Shown here piece by piece: positions 8,799-14,916 of a stretch of 20,763 nucleotides of DNA (position 1 is its first letter; each line of letters starts with the position of its first letter). Made by a program: the position numbers and the translations under genes. A model generated the notes under the pieces. That model saw only the letters and a list, made by a program, of their open reading frames with translations, was not told the DNA's origin and made no database searches. Source of the stretch: a virus; IMG/VR virus record IMGVR_UViG_3300025769_001061, positions 1 through 20,763 of that record; one strand, 5' to 3'.

Positions 8799-8863
8799 GT
8801 TAGTTCTCCTTATGTTATTGTGTTATGTATTAAAGATATACTATATAAATAATTAATCAAGTA

Positions 8864-9295
8864 CTATTTTTCCCAACGATAAAATATATGTCGGTCAATC
8901 CTTGTAGTTTTCGTCTTGGTCTTTGCCCATGCAGGACGCACATAGGTTGCATGGTAATGTGTAGCACCCTCTGTCACATCAAGCACGATTGTGCCTGACA
9001 GGACAATGGATGCATACTCTTGTGCATTCCACCACTCTTGGCTGTCATACTTAGGCTCATCTTTCTGACCATCACAATACCAACTGAACTGGCATTTGTG
9101 AAGTACAGGTTTGTCTGTGCCTTTGTATGTAACAGCTTCGGTTACTACATCACATACATTATCAGGAAACCTAGTGTCCTCTACCCTGTTCATGACAACT
9201 TGCCCTACGGCAATCTGCCCAAGCATAGATTGATTCTTTGCTTCATGATATATGTTAAGTGCCATGCACATAAATGCTGTTTCTAAGATAGCCAT
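8864..9295 (-). CDS. SleB-type cell-wall hydrolase
   Basis: A 143-aa peptidoglycan hydrolase of the SleB/Hydrolase_2 type, a lytic transglycosylase-like fold. The catalytic Glu is in the N-terminal motif ALNIYHEAKNQ (Glu18), followed by the conserved GQVVMNRV segment, then KCQFSWYCDG, and a C-terminal GATHYHATYVRPAW. All four are family hallmarks. There is no secretion signal, so export would need a holin or another route. Two micro-membrane-protein genes lie directly upstream and overlap it by 13 nt and through each other, which suggests a small lysis or envelope cassette. It is unusual to find it in the replication-side leftward unit while the main lysis genes run rightward at 19.9-20.8 kb. 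A GAGG site lies 7 nt before the ATG. Confidence 0.9.
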   Translation of the reverse strand: MAILETAFMCMALNIYHEAKNQSMLGQIAVGQVVMNRVEDTRFPDNVCDVVTEAVTYKGTDKPVLHKCQFSWYCDGQKDEPKYDSQEWWNAQEYASIVLSGTIVLDVTEGATHYHATYVRPAWAKTKTKTTRIDRHIFYRWEK

Positions 9296-9375
9296 TTGCC
9301 TACCTCATATGTAACCACTGCCAAGAAAAAGTTAATCCAAATTATCAGCAGTGTAATTCTAAGATTCTCACTCAT
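9283..9375 (-). CDS. Micro membrane peptide (30 aa)
   Basis: This short frame encodes MSENLRITLLIIWINFFLAV and ten further residues. One hydrophobic helix (about residues 7-22) is followed by a polar tail. The ATG overlaps the stop of the 45-aa gene upstream (ATGAGTGA), and the stop lies 13 nt inside the SleB hydrolase gene, so it sits within a chain of coupled genes. No family is recognised. The position beside a muralytic enzyme would fit a holin-like or spanin-like helper, but nothing proves that it is translated. Confidence 0.55.
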   Translation of the reverse strand: MSENLRITLLIIWINFFLAVVTYEVGKWLS

Positions 9376-9505
9376 TTACAATCCTTACTATATCAAAGTG
9401 GGCATACACTAGTATCCCACCAATTACTGTTATGCAAACAACAGCTACCAACAGATCTGTCAGTATCTCTCGTCTGGTCTTCTTCTTCTTGCTGTACTTG
9501 TTCAT
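9368..9505 (-). CDS. Small one-helix membrane protein (45 aa)
   Basis: The frame begins MNKYSKKKKTRREILTDLLV, a strongly basic N-terminus, and continues with a hydrophobic helix of about 20 residues (18-36) and a short C-terminal tail. A basic start followed by a helix predicts the N-terminus inside the cell. Its ATG overlaps the stop of the 166-aa gene as ATGA, and its end overlaps the next micro-gene by 8 nt. Both overlaps support real translation. It lies two genes upstream of a cell-wall hydrolase, so a role in lysis is possible. No family recognised. Confidence 0.6.
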   Translation of the reverse strand: MNKYSKKKKTRREILTDLLVAVVCITVIGGILVYAHFDIVRIVNE

Positions 9506-10002
9506 GCAGCCATCCACTCAGGCATGGATCTGCCCTTGGTATAACGTGCAAACTTGAGCTTGTCTGCTTTGTAGAACTCACGATATGCCTTGATAGGATA
9601 GAACTCGTCAGTCTTCAAATGATCAAGACCACTGAAGCATTGTGGATGTGGTGTTCTAAAGTTAGTTGTATTAGGCACATAGTTTGTACCATAATATAAA
9701 GAAACCCAATGCTTACTTGCACCATGCTTCTTACCATACCTAGCTGTATATTCATTTAGCATAGCATCATACAACCTAAAAGCAAAAGCATAGTTTAGTT
9801 GACACTCCATAGCCCACAGTGTGCAAGGATGCTTCTGGTGAACAGGCTTGTACAAATCCTTCTCCTCTGCATATTCAGGTGCATGATGCCATAGTGCAGT
9901 GCATAGCATCTGTGCTTCTTCTAGTGGCATCTTCACTACATGCTGATCACACAGTGACTTTGCAATATCAATTGCATTTTCTTCAATAATAAATCTATTC
10001 AT
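9502..10002 (-). CDS. Conserved phage protein of unknown function (166 aa)
   Basis: The pattern DQHVVKMPLEEAQMLCTALWH, then YKPVHQKHPCTLWAMECQLN and a long Tyr- and Trp-rich C-terminal half, resembles a protein I associate with cyanophages and other marine phages, usually annotated as hypothetical. His and Cys residues in the first 60 positions (Cys18, His21, Cys34, His39, His40, His54) could bind metal or form an active site, but no known catalytic motif is clear. GGAG lies 8 nt before the ATG. The start overlaps the preceding 62-aa gene by 8 nt and the stop overlaps the next gene as ATGA. Confidence 0.8.
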   Translation of the reverse strand: MNRFIIEENAIDIAKSLCDQHVVKMPLEEAQMLCTALWHHAPEYAEEKDLYKPVHQKHPCTLWAMECQLNYAFAFRLYDAMLNEYTARYGKKHGASKHWVSLYYGTNYVPNTTNFRTPHPQCFSGLDHLKTDEFYPIKAYREFYKADKLKFARYTKGRSMPEWMAA

Positions 10003-10183
10003 ATGCTACACTCCTTTCAAAATGTTCTGTTAGTGACTTACGATTCATTCCAACTGAGTCTAATTTAATTAGACCTAGCTTCTCGTACTCTACTGCAAGT
10101 GTTACAAAACTTTGTAACAAGTCAGGGTTGTCCTTAACACAATGTGTTAATCGCCTAAGTGTTCTTTTTGTTTTATCAATCAT
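9995..10183 (-). CDS. Small basic protein, unknown (62 aa)
   Basis: A short helical protein with a basic N-terminus (MIDKTKRTLRRLTHCVKDNP) and alternating charged and hydrophobic residues. It has no membrane segment. It overlaps the genes on both sides, with its ATG shared with the TGA of the 30-aa micro-gene (ATGA) and its stop 8 nt inside the 166-aa gene. An AGGAG lies 10 nt upstream. No family recognised; a DNA- or protein-binding helical adaptor is plausible from composition only. Confidence 0.65.
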   Translation of the reverse strand: MIDKTKRTLRRLTHCVKDNPDLLQSFVTLAVEYEKLGLIKLDSVGMNRKSLTEHFERSVAYE

Positions 10184-10272
10184 GATATAAATACTCCTAT
10201 GGTTGCATTGGTTATTAATGTTATAAGTATAACAAATGCCATTGTCAATAATAATACCTGTCCCTCAGTCAT
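10180..10272 (-). CDS. Micro membrane peptide (30 aa)
   Basis: The frame begins MTEGQVLLLTMAFVILITLI and is almost entirely one hydrophobic helix. The ATG lies inside the end of the preceding gene (8-nt overlap) and the TGA overlaps the ATG of the next gene (ATGA). Without this frame the interval 10184-10264 would be an unusually long gap here, and the overlaps at both ends match the style of the neighbouring genes. No ribosome-binding site is obvious, so re-initiation is likely. Function unknown. Confidence 0.5.
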   Translation of the reverse strand: MTEGQVLLLTMAFVILITLITNATIGVFIS

Positions 10273-10501
10273 GACAGAAGTTCCTGAACCATTTGCATTG
10301 GTTGTCACCCTTGCAGACTCGTTCATGCTTGGCTGTTTCCCAACACTCCGACTGCCAAGGTGAGAAATACTTAGTCGTAAATCTGTCCACCCAATCTTGT
10401 CCGTCCACTGCCCACAGTCCTAGTATGGGCAGAGGTATCAACAGCAAGAACACTACAAAGAATGCCATGCCAAAGCCTTTGTTATGATATGGTTTATTCA
10501 T
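10265..10501 (-). CDS. Membrane-anchored Cys-rich small protein (78 aa)
   Basis: The start is placed at the ATG at 10501, with AGAGGAG 8 nt upstream; an earlier in-frame ATG at 10528 has no such site and lies inside the previous gene. Residues 9-30 form a hydrophobic helix (GMAFFVVFLLLIPLPILGLW). A polar domain follows with four Cys in the last 32 residues, spaced as in a small disulphide-bonded periplasmic domain. With the positive residues in front of the helix, the Cys-rich domain would face the periplasm. No family recognised. Confidence 0.7.
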   Translation of the reverse strand: MNKPYHNKGFGMAFFVVFLLLIPLPILGLWAVDGQDWVDRFTTKYFSPWQSECWETAKHERVCKGDNQCKWFRNFCHD

Positions 10502-10847
10502 TTTCAAATCTCCTCTTATTGTTTTCAAGAATATGTATGGAATGATTTAAACTAGAAACCATTTGATCTCTCCATTGTTGACTTCTGATCTCAGGTTTCT
10601 CATCAATGTACACTCTTATATGAGTACAAGCATCAATTGGCGCACCTTTATCCCAATAGGTATTAGGGTGCTTAACCTTATCTAGGTACTGCCCTTTGAC
10701 CCTAATAGTATAGACATGCCTATTGAGATACTTTCTTAATGACTTTACCAATTGCTTACCCTCTTCATCATTTGGTATCTCACAGAACTGATAACGTGAT
10801 GTCTTCTGGTAGTGCTTATGCTTTTCTAAATTAGTTTTATTACCCAT
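10494..10847 (-). CDS. Unknown protein (117 aa)
   Basis: The start is set at the ATG at 10847, inside the last codons of the previous gene (8-nt overlap). Extending to 10949 would read a large part of that gene in another frame. The protein is basic and helical at both ends, with a central stretch containing CTHIRVYIDEKPEI that looks like beta strand. No membrane helix, signal or known motif is visible. GGTGG a few bases before the ATG is a weak ribosome-binding site. Function unknown. Confidence 0.65.
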   Translation of the reverse strand: MGNKTNLEKHKHYQKTSRYQFCEIPNDEEGKQLVKSLRKYLNRHVYTIRVKGQYLDKVKHPNTYWDKGAPIDACTHIRVYIDEKPEIRSQQWRDQMVSSLNHSIHILENNKRRFENE

Positions 10848-11028
10848 ACTGCACCACCTGTCCTGTGTTCCACTTGTCTGCTTCTTTCTGTGCGTCCTCT
10901 TGGGTGTCAAACAATTTGATAGGACTCTGGTCTGTCCACATTGCTCCACACCCTTGCTTCACATACTCCAAGCCTTCTGTTTCAAACGGCTCAAAGACCA
11001 CTGCATACTGTATAAGTTTAGTTGTCAT
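10840..11028 (-). CDS. Unknown small protein (62 aa)
   Basis: The sequence MTTKLIQYAVVFEPFETEGL, a central GCGAMW and a C-terminal FDTQEDAQKEADKWNTGQVV resemble short phage proteins that convert a query-like strand-helix pattern, but I cannot name a family. GGAG lies 8 nt before the ATG, and the start overlaps the preceding gene by 11 nt. It is compact and soluble. Function unknown. Confidence 0.65.
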   Translation of the reverse strand: MTTKLIQYAVVFEPFETEGLEYVKQGCGAMWTDQSPIKLFDTQEDAQKEADKWNTGQVVQYG

Positions 11029-11281
11029 TATCTTTCTCCTTCGTTAAGTGTTCTTTAAGTTGATAATCTCTATACCAACCACCTTCGCTAGGCTGTTCAA
11101 ACTGTAGTAAGTTTGCTAGTTTGTACATAAGAGATTCTATATCACAAACGTGTTCATAGTAGATAGGCACTTTCTCTGCTGTATTACAGCTAAACTCCCT
11201 CAAGACATTAACATACTTGAGTAGTTCTATTCTGTCTTTTGGACTCACTATAAAGTTTTTATTTCCTATATCTATCTTCAT
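11018..11281 (-). CDS. Unknown small protein (87 aa)
   Basis: A soluble, mainly helical protein with two Cys residues and an acidic and basic mixed C-terminus (KEHLTKEKDNDN). The ATG overlaps the methyltransferase stop as ATGA, and GGAG lies 7 nt upstream, both good signs of a true gene. No recognised domain. It directly follows the methyltransferase and could be a partner, but this is position only. Confidence 0.65.
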   Translation of the reverse strand: MKIDIGNKNFIVSPKDRIELLKYVNVLREFSCNTAEKVPIYYEHVCDIESLMYKLANLLQFEQPSEGGWYRDYQLKEHLTKEKDNDN

Positions 11282-12288
11282 GAATATACTCCTTCTAATA
11301 TGTGCGAGATCACTGCACGAGTGAAGCCATTGCCGATCATCTTGTAGCGTTGGCTGTTTGATATGGGTCTTACCTCTCCAAGGTAGCCATGCTTGTGGTC
11401 AAACTCACCATACTGTGTCCACAGATCTGGTAGTGTTTGCAAGCGTTCACACTCTAATGGTGTTAAGGCTCTCCAATGTAGCTCGTCTGTCTCTACCTTG
11501 GGCATTCGCCATCCACCTTGCATGGTAGTCAGGGTAGGACTCTTGCCTTGCCTAGAGTACACACGCTTGATGATGTCGTAGCCTTTGAGGTCAGCTTCAC
11601 CGACTTGCTTGCATCTATCCCAATGAGGATGACCTTTGTCGTTGAAGACAACTTGCCTACGTGACTTCTCAAAGTACATCTTCATGCTACCACCTTTGAA
11701 GTAGTTGGCATCTACACAGTAGGACTTATCCCTGTCAGTCATACTGTCATCTTCTAGTATGTCCTGTAGGACAATGCCTTGATCAGCCAACTCACTATGT
11801 GGTATGTTGGTTATGTAGACACGCTTCCTAGACTGAGCAGATACCTTGGCACTGTCATGTGTATACATCTCTGCCTGACGAATCTGGCTGACATTCTTGT
11901 ACCAATCATGCTTGGCTTTGGACTCTACATTCTCAAAGAGAAAGTATGTAGGGTTCAAGCCTACCAATGCGTCATACATAACCTGAGATAAATCACGACT
12001 GTCTGACGTGCCTTTCTGCTTACCTGCCACACTGTAAGGTTGACAAGGGAAACCTGCTATAAGCAGAAAGACATCTCTGCCTTTCAGTATGTCCCAACCA
12101 TTAGCATCACCATGATGTATGGCATGAGGTATCTGGTATCTGGACACGGCACTGGCATACTTGTCTGTCTCAAATGTATGGTACTCGTACTCACCATCCT
12201 TTGATACATCTATACCTGCATCAAGGCATGAGAGGTAGGCACTGTCTGTACCACCACATAAACTAACTATTACTTTCTTAGTCATCAT
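11278..12288 (-). CDS. DNA (cytosine-5)-methyltransferase
   Basis: The enzyme transfers a methyl group from S-adenosylmethionine to carbon 5 of cytosine in a short DNA target. Motif IV, GFPCQPYSVAG, carries the catalytic Cys82; motif VI is FENV with Glu119; motif VIII is QSRKRVYIT (152-160); motif X ends the protein as GNGFTRAVISHIL. Motif I is divergent (SLCGGTDS instead of a FxGxG loop). The region between motifs VIII and IX, about residues 180-250, is the target-recognition domain. No restriction partner is adjacent, so protection against host restriction or control of packaging is likelier than a full restriction system. There are two adjacent ATGs; the second (12285) has better spacing to GGAG. 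Confidence 0.93.
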   Translation of the reverse strand: MMTKKVIVSLCGGTDSAYLSCLDAGIDVSKDGEYEYHTFETDKYASAVSRYQIPHAIHHGDANGWDILKGRDVFLLIAGFPCQPYSVAGKQKGTSDSRDLSQVMYDALVGLNPTYFLFENVESKAKHDWYKNVSQIRQAEMYTHDSAKVSAQSRKRVYITNIPHSELADQGIVLQDILEDDSMTDRDKSYCVDANYFKGGSMKMYFEKSRRQVVFNDKGHPHWDRCKQVGEADLKGYDIIKRVYSRQGKSPTLTTMQGGWRMPKVETDELHWRALTPLECERLQTLPDLWTQYGEFDHKHGYLGEVRPISNSQRYKMIGNGFTRAVISHILEGVYS

Positions 12289-12466
12289 AGTTCTCCTTAT
12301 TCATTTTCATAAACTCCATTGCCCTTTTCTTGGCTCTGTTCTCTAACACCTTAGACCTCTTGTCGCCTATTACTTTGTGTGTCAAGATGCCTTGTGTCAT
12401 CATCTCTGCATGAAGCAGATTACGTGGTCTTTTAGGCAAAGGTTTTTTGTTTATAATTTTAGCCAT
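12278..12466 (-). CDS. Small basic protein, unknown (62 aa)
   Basis: A Lys- and Arg-rich protein (MAKIINKKPLPKRPRNLLHA and later KRAMEFMKMNKENYDD) likely to bind nucleic acid or to be disordered. GGAG lies 7 nt before the ATG. It overlaps the methyltransferase start by 11 nt, so the two are coupled. No family recognised. Confidence 0.65.
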   Translation of the reverse strand: MAKIINKKPLPKRPRNLLHAEMMTQGILTHKVIGDKRSKVLENRAKKRAMEFMKMNKENYDD

Positions 12467-12478
12467 TGGCTGTCTCCA

Positions 12479-12715
12479 TTAATGATATGTTTGTACTGGT
12501 GTTGGTGCTTCATAGACATAACCTACGTCTGGTTCATCGTCAAGAGTGTACTCTTTGATGAAGTCAAACTCAACTACTGCGTCTGGATAGCACATCTCTG
12601 TAAGATGCAAGGCATACTCAATAGCAGAAGGTGTACCCTTCACGAGGGGATGAGAGCTACCAACTCTCACCACACCTCGTTGCCCATCCACTGAGATAAA
12701 TATCTCATAGTGCAT
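12479..12715 (-). CDS. Unknown small protein (78 aa)
   Basis: The protein starts MHYEIFISVDGQRGVVRVGS and has a beta-rich first third followed by an acidic C-terminal half (EFDFIKEYTLDDEPDVGYVY). I use the ATG at 12715; a GTG one codon earlier is possible. No clear ribosome-binding site is present. The gene contains a perfect 6-bp inverted repeat at 12691-12704 and others, near the left edge of the hairpin-dense block. Function unknown. Confidence 0.6.
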   Translation of the reverse strand: MHYEIFISVDGQRGVVRVGSSHPLVKGTPSAIEYALHLTEMCYPDAVVEFDFIKEYTLDDEPDVGYVYEAPTPVQTYH

Positions 12716-12720
12716 CACGG

Positions 12721-13035
12721 TTAGGCTACCTTCTTCTGTATCAAGAAGGACTTGATAGGCACATAGCTTGCCACTCTTCGCTTGCCTTTCCTATCATAGG
12801 CATGGAAGGAAGAGTAGGACTTGCCAAAGTTCAAGCGAACCAAAGGTTCACCAGACTTGCCACCTTTACCCTTACGGATAAACCATCCAGTTTCTTGGAT
12901 GTTGTCATTCCTGTAGATCACAGGCTTGTATCCCTGTAGCTTTAGCTTGATAGCTGTAGCAATTAATTTTACGGCAGTAAAACCACCAGAGATTTTTTCT
13001 CCCTTTGGAAGATCGTCAAAGTTAAATGTAAGCAT
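12721..13035 (-). CDS. Unknown basic protein (104 aa)
   Basis: The start is the ATG at 13035 with GGAG 7 nt upstream. The longer frame to 13110 would read through palindrome copy 1 and the leader. The protein has a helical segment (GGFTAVKLIATAIKLKLQGY) followed by a very basic, Gly-rich region (RKGKGGKSGEPLVRLNFGKS), which suggests nucleic-acid binding. Several perfect stem-loops lie in the gene, for example GAACC-AAA-GGTTC. Function unknown. Confidence 0.65.
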   Translation of the reverse strand: MLTFNFDDLPKGEKISGGFTAVKLIATAIKLKLQGYKPVIYRNDNIQETGWFIRKGKGGKSGEPLVRLNFGKSYSSFHAYDRKGKRRVASYVPIKSFLIQKKVA

Positions 13036-13058
13036 ATGAATGCTCCTTTCTGTGTTGT

Positions 13059-13074
13059 GTCCCAATGTTGGGAC
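13059..13074. repeat. Palindrome copy 1
   Basis: GTCCCAATGTTGGGAC, one base from the perfect palindrome. It lies in the leader of the 104-aa gene, 24 nt before its ATG, and shares the flanks GT on the left and TGTT on the right with copies 3, 4 and 5. Confidence 0.85.
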
Positions 13075-13095
13075 TGTTGAGTTATGTGAACAGTT

Positions 13096-13130
13096 ATATA
13101 ATACTTTCACTAAAGTATCAAGTATTATAT
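13096..13130 (-). repeat. 11-bp AT-rich inverted repeat at a stop codon
   Basis: Arms ATATAATACTT at 13096-13106 and its exact complement at 13120-13130; an alternative 7-bp stem with a 4-nt loop exists at 13101-13118. It touches the stop of the 124-aa gene and is followed in the transcript by palindrome copy 1, the same order as at the 46-bp hairpins, but with unrelated sequence. Confidence 0.75.
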
Positions 13131-13504
13131 TAACTGTATACTTTAACTGAAGGTTTGCCTTCAGCCGTAGTTGTCAGCCAGATAGAACCTACCTCGCCAA
13201 CTGGTTCACCATTGTCTACATAGACAAAGGTATCGTTCTTGTAAGGATTGTAGGTCACAGACCTACCCTCATCGTGATAGAACTTGGGACTGATCCAGAC
13301 TTCTGGATACCATCCCTCTGCAAATGCATGGACATTCTTCTTCCCTTCGAGAAGAACACGTTGTCTGCCACCTTGACGGACATTGAAACTGCCCACCAAT
13401 AGGAACAGTTCTGGCTGTCTGCCAACAACCAAGCCTGTCTGTCTATCTTGGATAGACCACTGACCTTTGTGTAAGTTCCAATATACCCTTGCATTTATGT
13501 CCAT
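13130..13504 (-). CDS. Unknown protein (124 aa)
   Basis: A soluble beta-rich protein with many Trp and Gly residues (RVYWNLHKGQWSIQDRQTGL, and FAEGWYPEVWISPKFYHDEG). No membrane helix or known motif. The ATG shares a base with the stop of the 48-aa gene upstream (TAATG), and GGAG lies just before. It contains several exact stem-loops (13147-13164, 13212-13227, 13293-13308, 13441-13457), and its stop codon lies in the right arm of an 11-bp AT-rich inverted repeat. Function unknown. Confidence 0.65.
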   Translation of the reverse strand: MDINARVYWNLHKGQWSIQDRQTGLVVGRQPELFLLVGSFNVRQGGRQRVLLEGKKNVHAFAEGWYPEVWISPKFYHDEGRSVTYNPYKNDTFVYVDNGEPVGEVGSIWLTTTAEGKPSVKVYS

Positions 13505-13650
13505 TAAGCTACTCCTTTCATACGTAGTCTCTGTTTACGGACAAGCCTTCTCTCTCTCAAGAGAGAGTGCTTGGCTCTTCTATCATTTGTCCCAACGTTG
13601 GGACTATCTGGTTTCTTTTTAACTTTTTCAAAGTTGCTATTACTTTGCAT
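13504..13650 (-). CDS. Very small basic protein (48 aa) containing a palindrome copy
   Basis: The frame begins MQSNSNFEKVKKKPDSPNVG and ends in an Arg/Lys-rich helix (RERRLVRKQRLRMKGVA). AGGAG lies 7 nt before the ATG. The start overlaps the previous gene by 11 nt and the stop joins the next gene as TAATG, so it fills what would otherwise be a gap. Its codons for PNVGT are formed by palindrome copy 2, and further exact hairpins lie at 13552-13567 and 13621-13635. A small nucleic-acid-binding protein is plausible from charge. Confidence 0.6.
   Translation of the reverse strand: MQSNSNFEKVKKKPDSPNVGTNDRRAKHSLLRERRLVRKQRLRMKGVA
13589..13604. repeat. Palindrome copy 2 (inside a gene)
   Basis: GTCCCAACGTTGGGAC, a perfect palindrome inside the 48-aa gene, where it encodes part of SPNVGT. 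The flanks differ from those of the leader copies. Confidence 0.85.
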
Positions 13651-13903
13651 TGTGTTTCTCCTTGATGTGACCCATCTTTATATACATGTCTCTGCTTTCT
13701 TTGTTGAACTCATTCAACTGCATGAATGATCTAAGAACATGGACAAAGTCCATATCTCCAACTGGGATGTATCTGTTCTGTGATACAGAAAAGTATGCTC
13801 CATCCATATCCATAGAGGTATCCTCTTCATATAACATATGACGAATGTCAGATGGTAATTTTTCTACAACGTCTAATAGACGTAAAACTTTTTTAACTTT
13901 CAT
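13640..13903 (-). CDS. Unknown protein (87 aa)
   Basis: The start is the ATG at 13903, with GGAG 6 nt upstream, lying 11 nt inside the end of the Cys-rich gene. The longer frame to 13966 has no ribosome-binding site. The protein begins MKVKKVLRLLDVVEKLPSDI with a helical segment, then an acidic stretch (YEEDTSMDMDGAYFSV) and a basic C-terminus. No known family. At least five perfect 6-bp stem-loops lie inside the gene. Confidence 0.65.
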   Translation of the reverse strand: MKVKKVLRLLDVVEKLPSDIRHMLYEEDTSMDMDGAYFSVSQNRYIPVGDMDFVHVLRSFMQLNEFNKESRDMYIKMGHIKEKHNAK

Positions 13904-14570
13904 TTGCAACTCCATTTGCTTTTTGTTTACTGTTTCCATGTGCAGGGAAACCCACGATTGCATCACGCTGTTTCCAACACAACTTGCAAGTCATACAAGA
14001 CACGTCATCTTTGATGACAGCAGGACAGACTACAACCTTTCTCCCTTTGGGAGTAGTCGTGTTAGTCATCTGATCAATAGGTAGCACAGTAGTGACTGGT
14101 GCTATCCCAAGATCAAACAAGTCATCTGCATGACTTAGGTTATTGCCAGACAAGTTAATGGTAAAACCATTACTGTTGGCATCTCTGACCACATCTCTAT
14201 TATGGCTGAAAGCCATATCATAATGTGTATAGGTCATGCCTTTCTTGTTCCCACGTTTATTAGCACGAACAAGTCTGGACATTTTTGGAGCGTCAATCAA
14301 CTCTGGATTGTCATTGTCCTTTGGACAATCTCCTGCTTGATTATGTCTCCAAGTCTCTGTGGCTTCATGTTCCACTCTGTCACACAGAGTGTCCCAATCA
14401 TGTCCCTCATCTGGAACTCTGTTCCAAACACCTGCCAATGGAAAGCCATCGGCATAGCATCCATTCCCTTTGAATGGACAGGCATCTGGACATGATTGTC
14501 TCTCTGTAGTTGTCACAGTCATCTTACCAACCTTTCGGTTGGCAGAGACTTTTGTAAATCTAACTTTCAT
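13893..14570 (-). CDS. Cys-rich, probable metal-binding phage protein (225 aa)
   Basis: The N-terminal motif SCPDACPFKGNGCYADGFPL and the C-terminal group VCPAVIKDDVSCMTCKLCW together hold nine Cys residues, as in a zinc or iron-sulphur site. Between them is a region with His and Asp residues (MTYTHYDMAFSHNRDVVRDA). I recall similar proteins in phages and plasmids without a settled function (Gp88-like or DUF7227-like), and I give this as a tentative resemblance. It is preceded by palindrome copy 3 and by a hairpin that shows the GGAG site in its loop. The gene carries more than ten exact stem-loops. Confidence 0.75.
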   Translation of the reverse strand: MKVRFTKVSANRKVGKMTVTTTERQSCPDACPFKGNGCYADGFPLAGVWNRVPDEGHDWDTLCDRVEHEATETWRHNQAGDCPKDNDNPELIDAPKMSRLVRANKRGNKKGMTYTHYDMAFSHNRDVVRDANSNGFTINLSGNNLSHADDLFDLGIAPVTTVLPIDQMTNTTTPKGRKVVVCPAVIKDDVSCMTCKLCWKQRDAIVGFPAHGNSKQKANGVANES

Positions 14571-14571
14571 A

Positions 14572-14586
14572 TTTAACTCCGTTAAA
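14572..14586 (-). promoter_or_regulatory. Ribosome-binding site in hairpin triloop (Cys-rich gene)
   Basis: Read on the coding strand, TTTAACGGAGTTAAA folds as a 6-bp stem with loop GGA. GGAG is 6 nt before the ATG at 14570. Confidence 0.7.
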
Positions 14587-14588
14587 GT

Positions 14589-14604
14589 GTCCCAACGTTG
14601 GGAC
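14589..14604. repeat. Palindrome copy 3
   Basis: GTCCCAACGTTGGGAC in the 36-nt space between the 71-aa gene and the Cys-rich gene, 18 nt before the ATG. It has the shared TGTT flank and the common leader sequence that follows it in the transcript. Confidence 0.9.
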
Positions 14605-14606
14605 TG

Positions 14607-14822
14607 TTATCCTTCATCACTGAAGGCTTGTCCCCACTCTTCAGGCATAATGCCTGTCATGAGGAACTCACGCTCATCTGCTGACAGATAAGGCATGAGG
14701 TCTTGTATAAGACCACCACCAAGTCTCCATTTCTTGTAGTCAGCCACATCTATCAGCATGAACATGCTGTTAGTGTTCCCTGTGATTGGTGATACTCTAT
14801 CAACGATTTGCATAGTTTTCAT
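14607..14822 (-). CDS. Conserved small phage protein, unknown (71 aa)
   Basis: The start at 14822 is set by a GGAG site 6 nt upstream, in a hairpin loop. The protein contains MFMLIDVADYKKWRLGGGLI and LSADEREFLMTGIMPEEWGQ. This DEREFxxTGxxPEEW pattern is common in small proteins of many tailed phages, always of unknown function. It is acidic at the C-terminus and has no membrane helix. A longer reading to 14864 would translate the leader, producing the residues TLTELN that also appear in front of the next gene, because the leader is repeated. Confidence 0.75.
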   Translation of the reverse strand: MKTMQIVDRVSPITGNTNSMFMLIDVADYKKWRLGGGLIQDLMPYLSADEREFLMTGIMPEEWGQAFSDEG

Positions 14823-14823
14823 A

Positions 14824-14838
14824 TTTAACTCCGTTAAA
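14824..14838 (-). promoter_or_regulatory. Ribosome-binding site in hairpin triloop (71-aa gene)
   Basis: The same TTTAACGGAGTTAAA element, 6-bp stem and GGA loop, placed identically before the ATG at 14822. Confidence 0.7.
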
Positions 14839-14840
14839 GT

Positions 14841-14856
14841 GTCCCAACGTTGGGAC
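14841..14856. repeat. Palindrome copy 4
   Basis: GTCCCAACGTTGGGAC, 18 nt before the ATG of the 71-aa gene, with the same leader context as copy 3 and downstream (in the transcript) of the 46-bp hairpin at 14871-14916. Confidence 0.9.
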
Positions 14857-14870
14857 TGTTTCAATTCAAG

Positions 14871-14916
14871 TAATATATTTATTTACTTCACTCATACTGA
14901 GTGAATAAATATATTA
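14871..14916 (-). repeat. 46-bp hairpin, copy A, overlapping a stop codon
   Basis: Outer arms of 11 bp (TAATATATTTA and its complement) enclose a 5-nt bulge and an inner 8-bp stem TTCACTCA with loop TAC. The last triplet is the TAA stop of the 119-aa gene. It is identical over all 46 bases to 15323-15368. There is no T-run after it in the leftward direction, so it does not look like an ordinary intrinsic terminator. Confidence 0.9.

Noticed and set aside
14822-14864. N-terminal extensions reading TLTELNM before the 71-aa and 119-aa genes
   Set aside because: They are translations of the repeated leader (palindrome plus ribosome-binding hairpin). The real ATGs follow GGAG at 6 nt.
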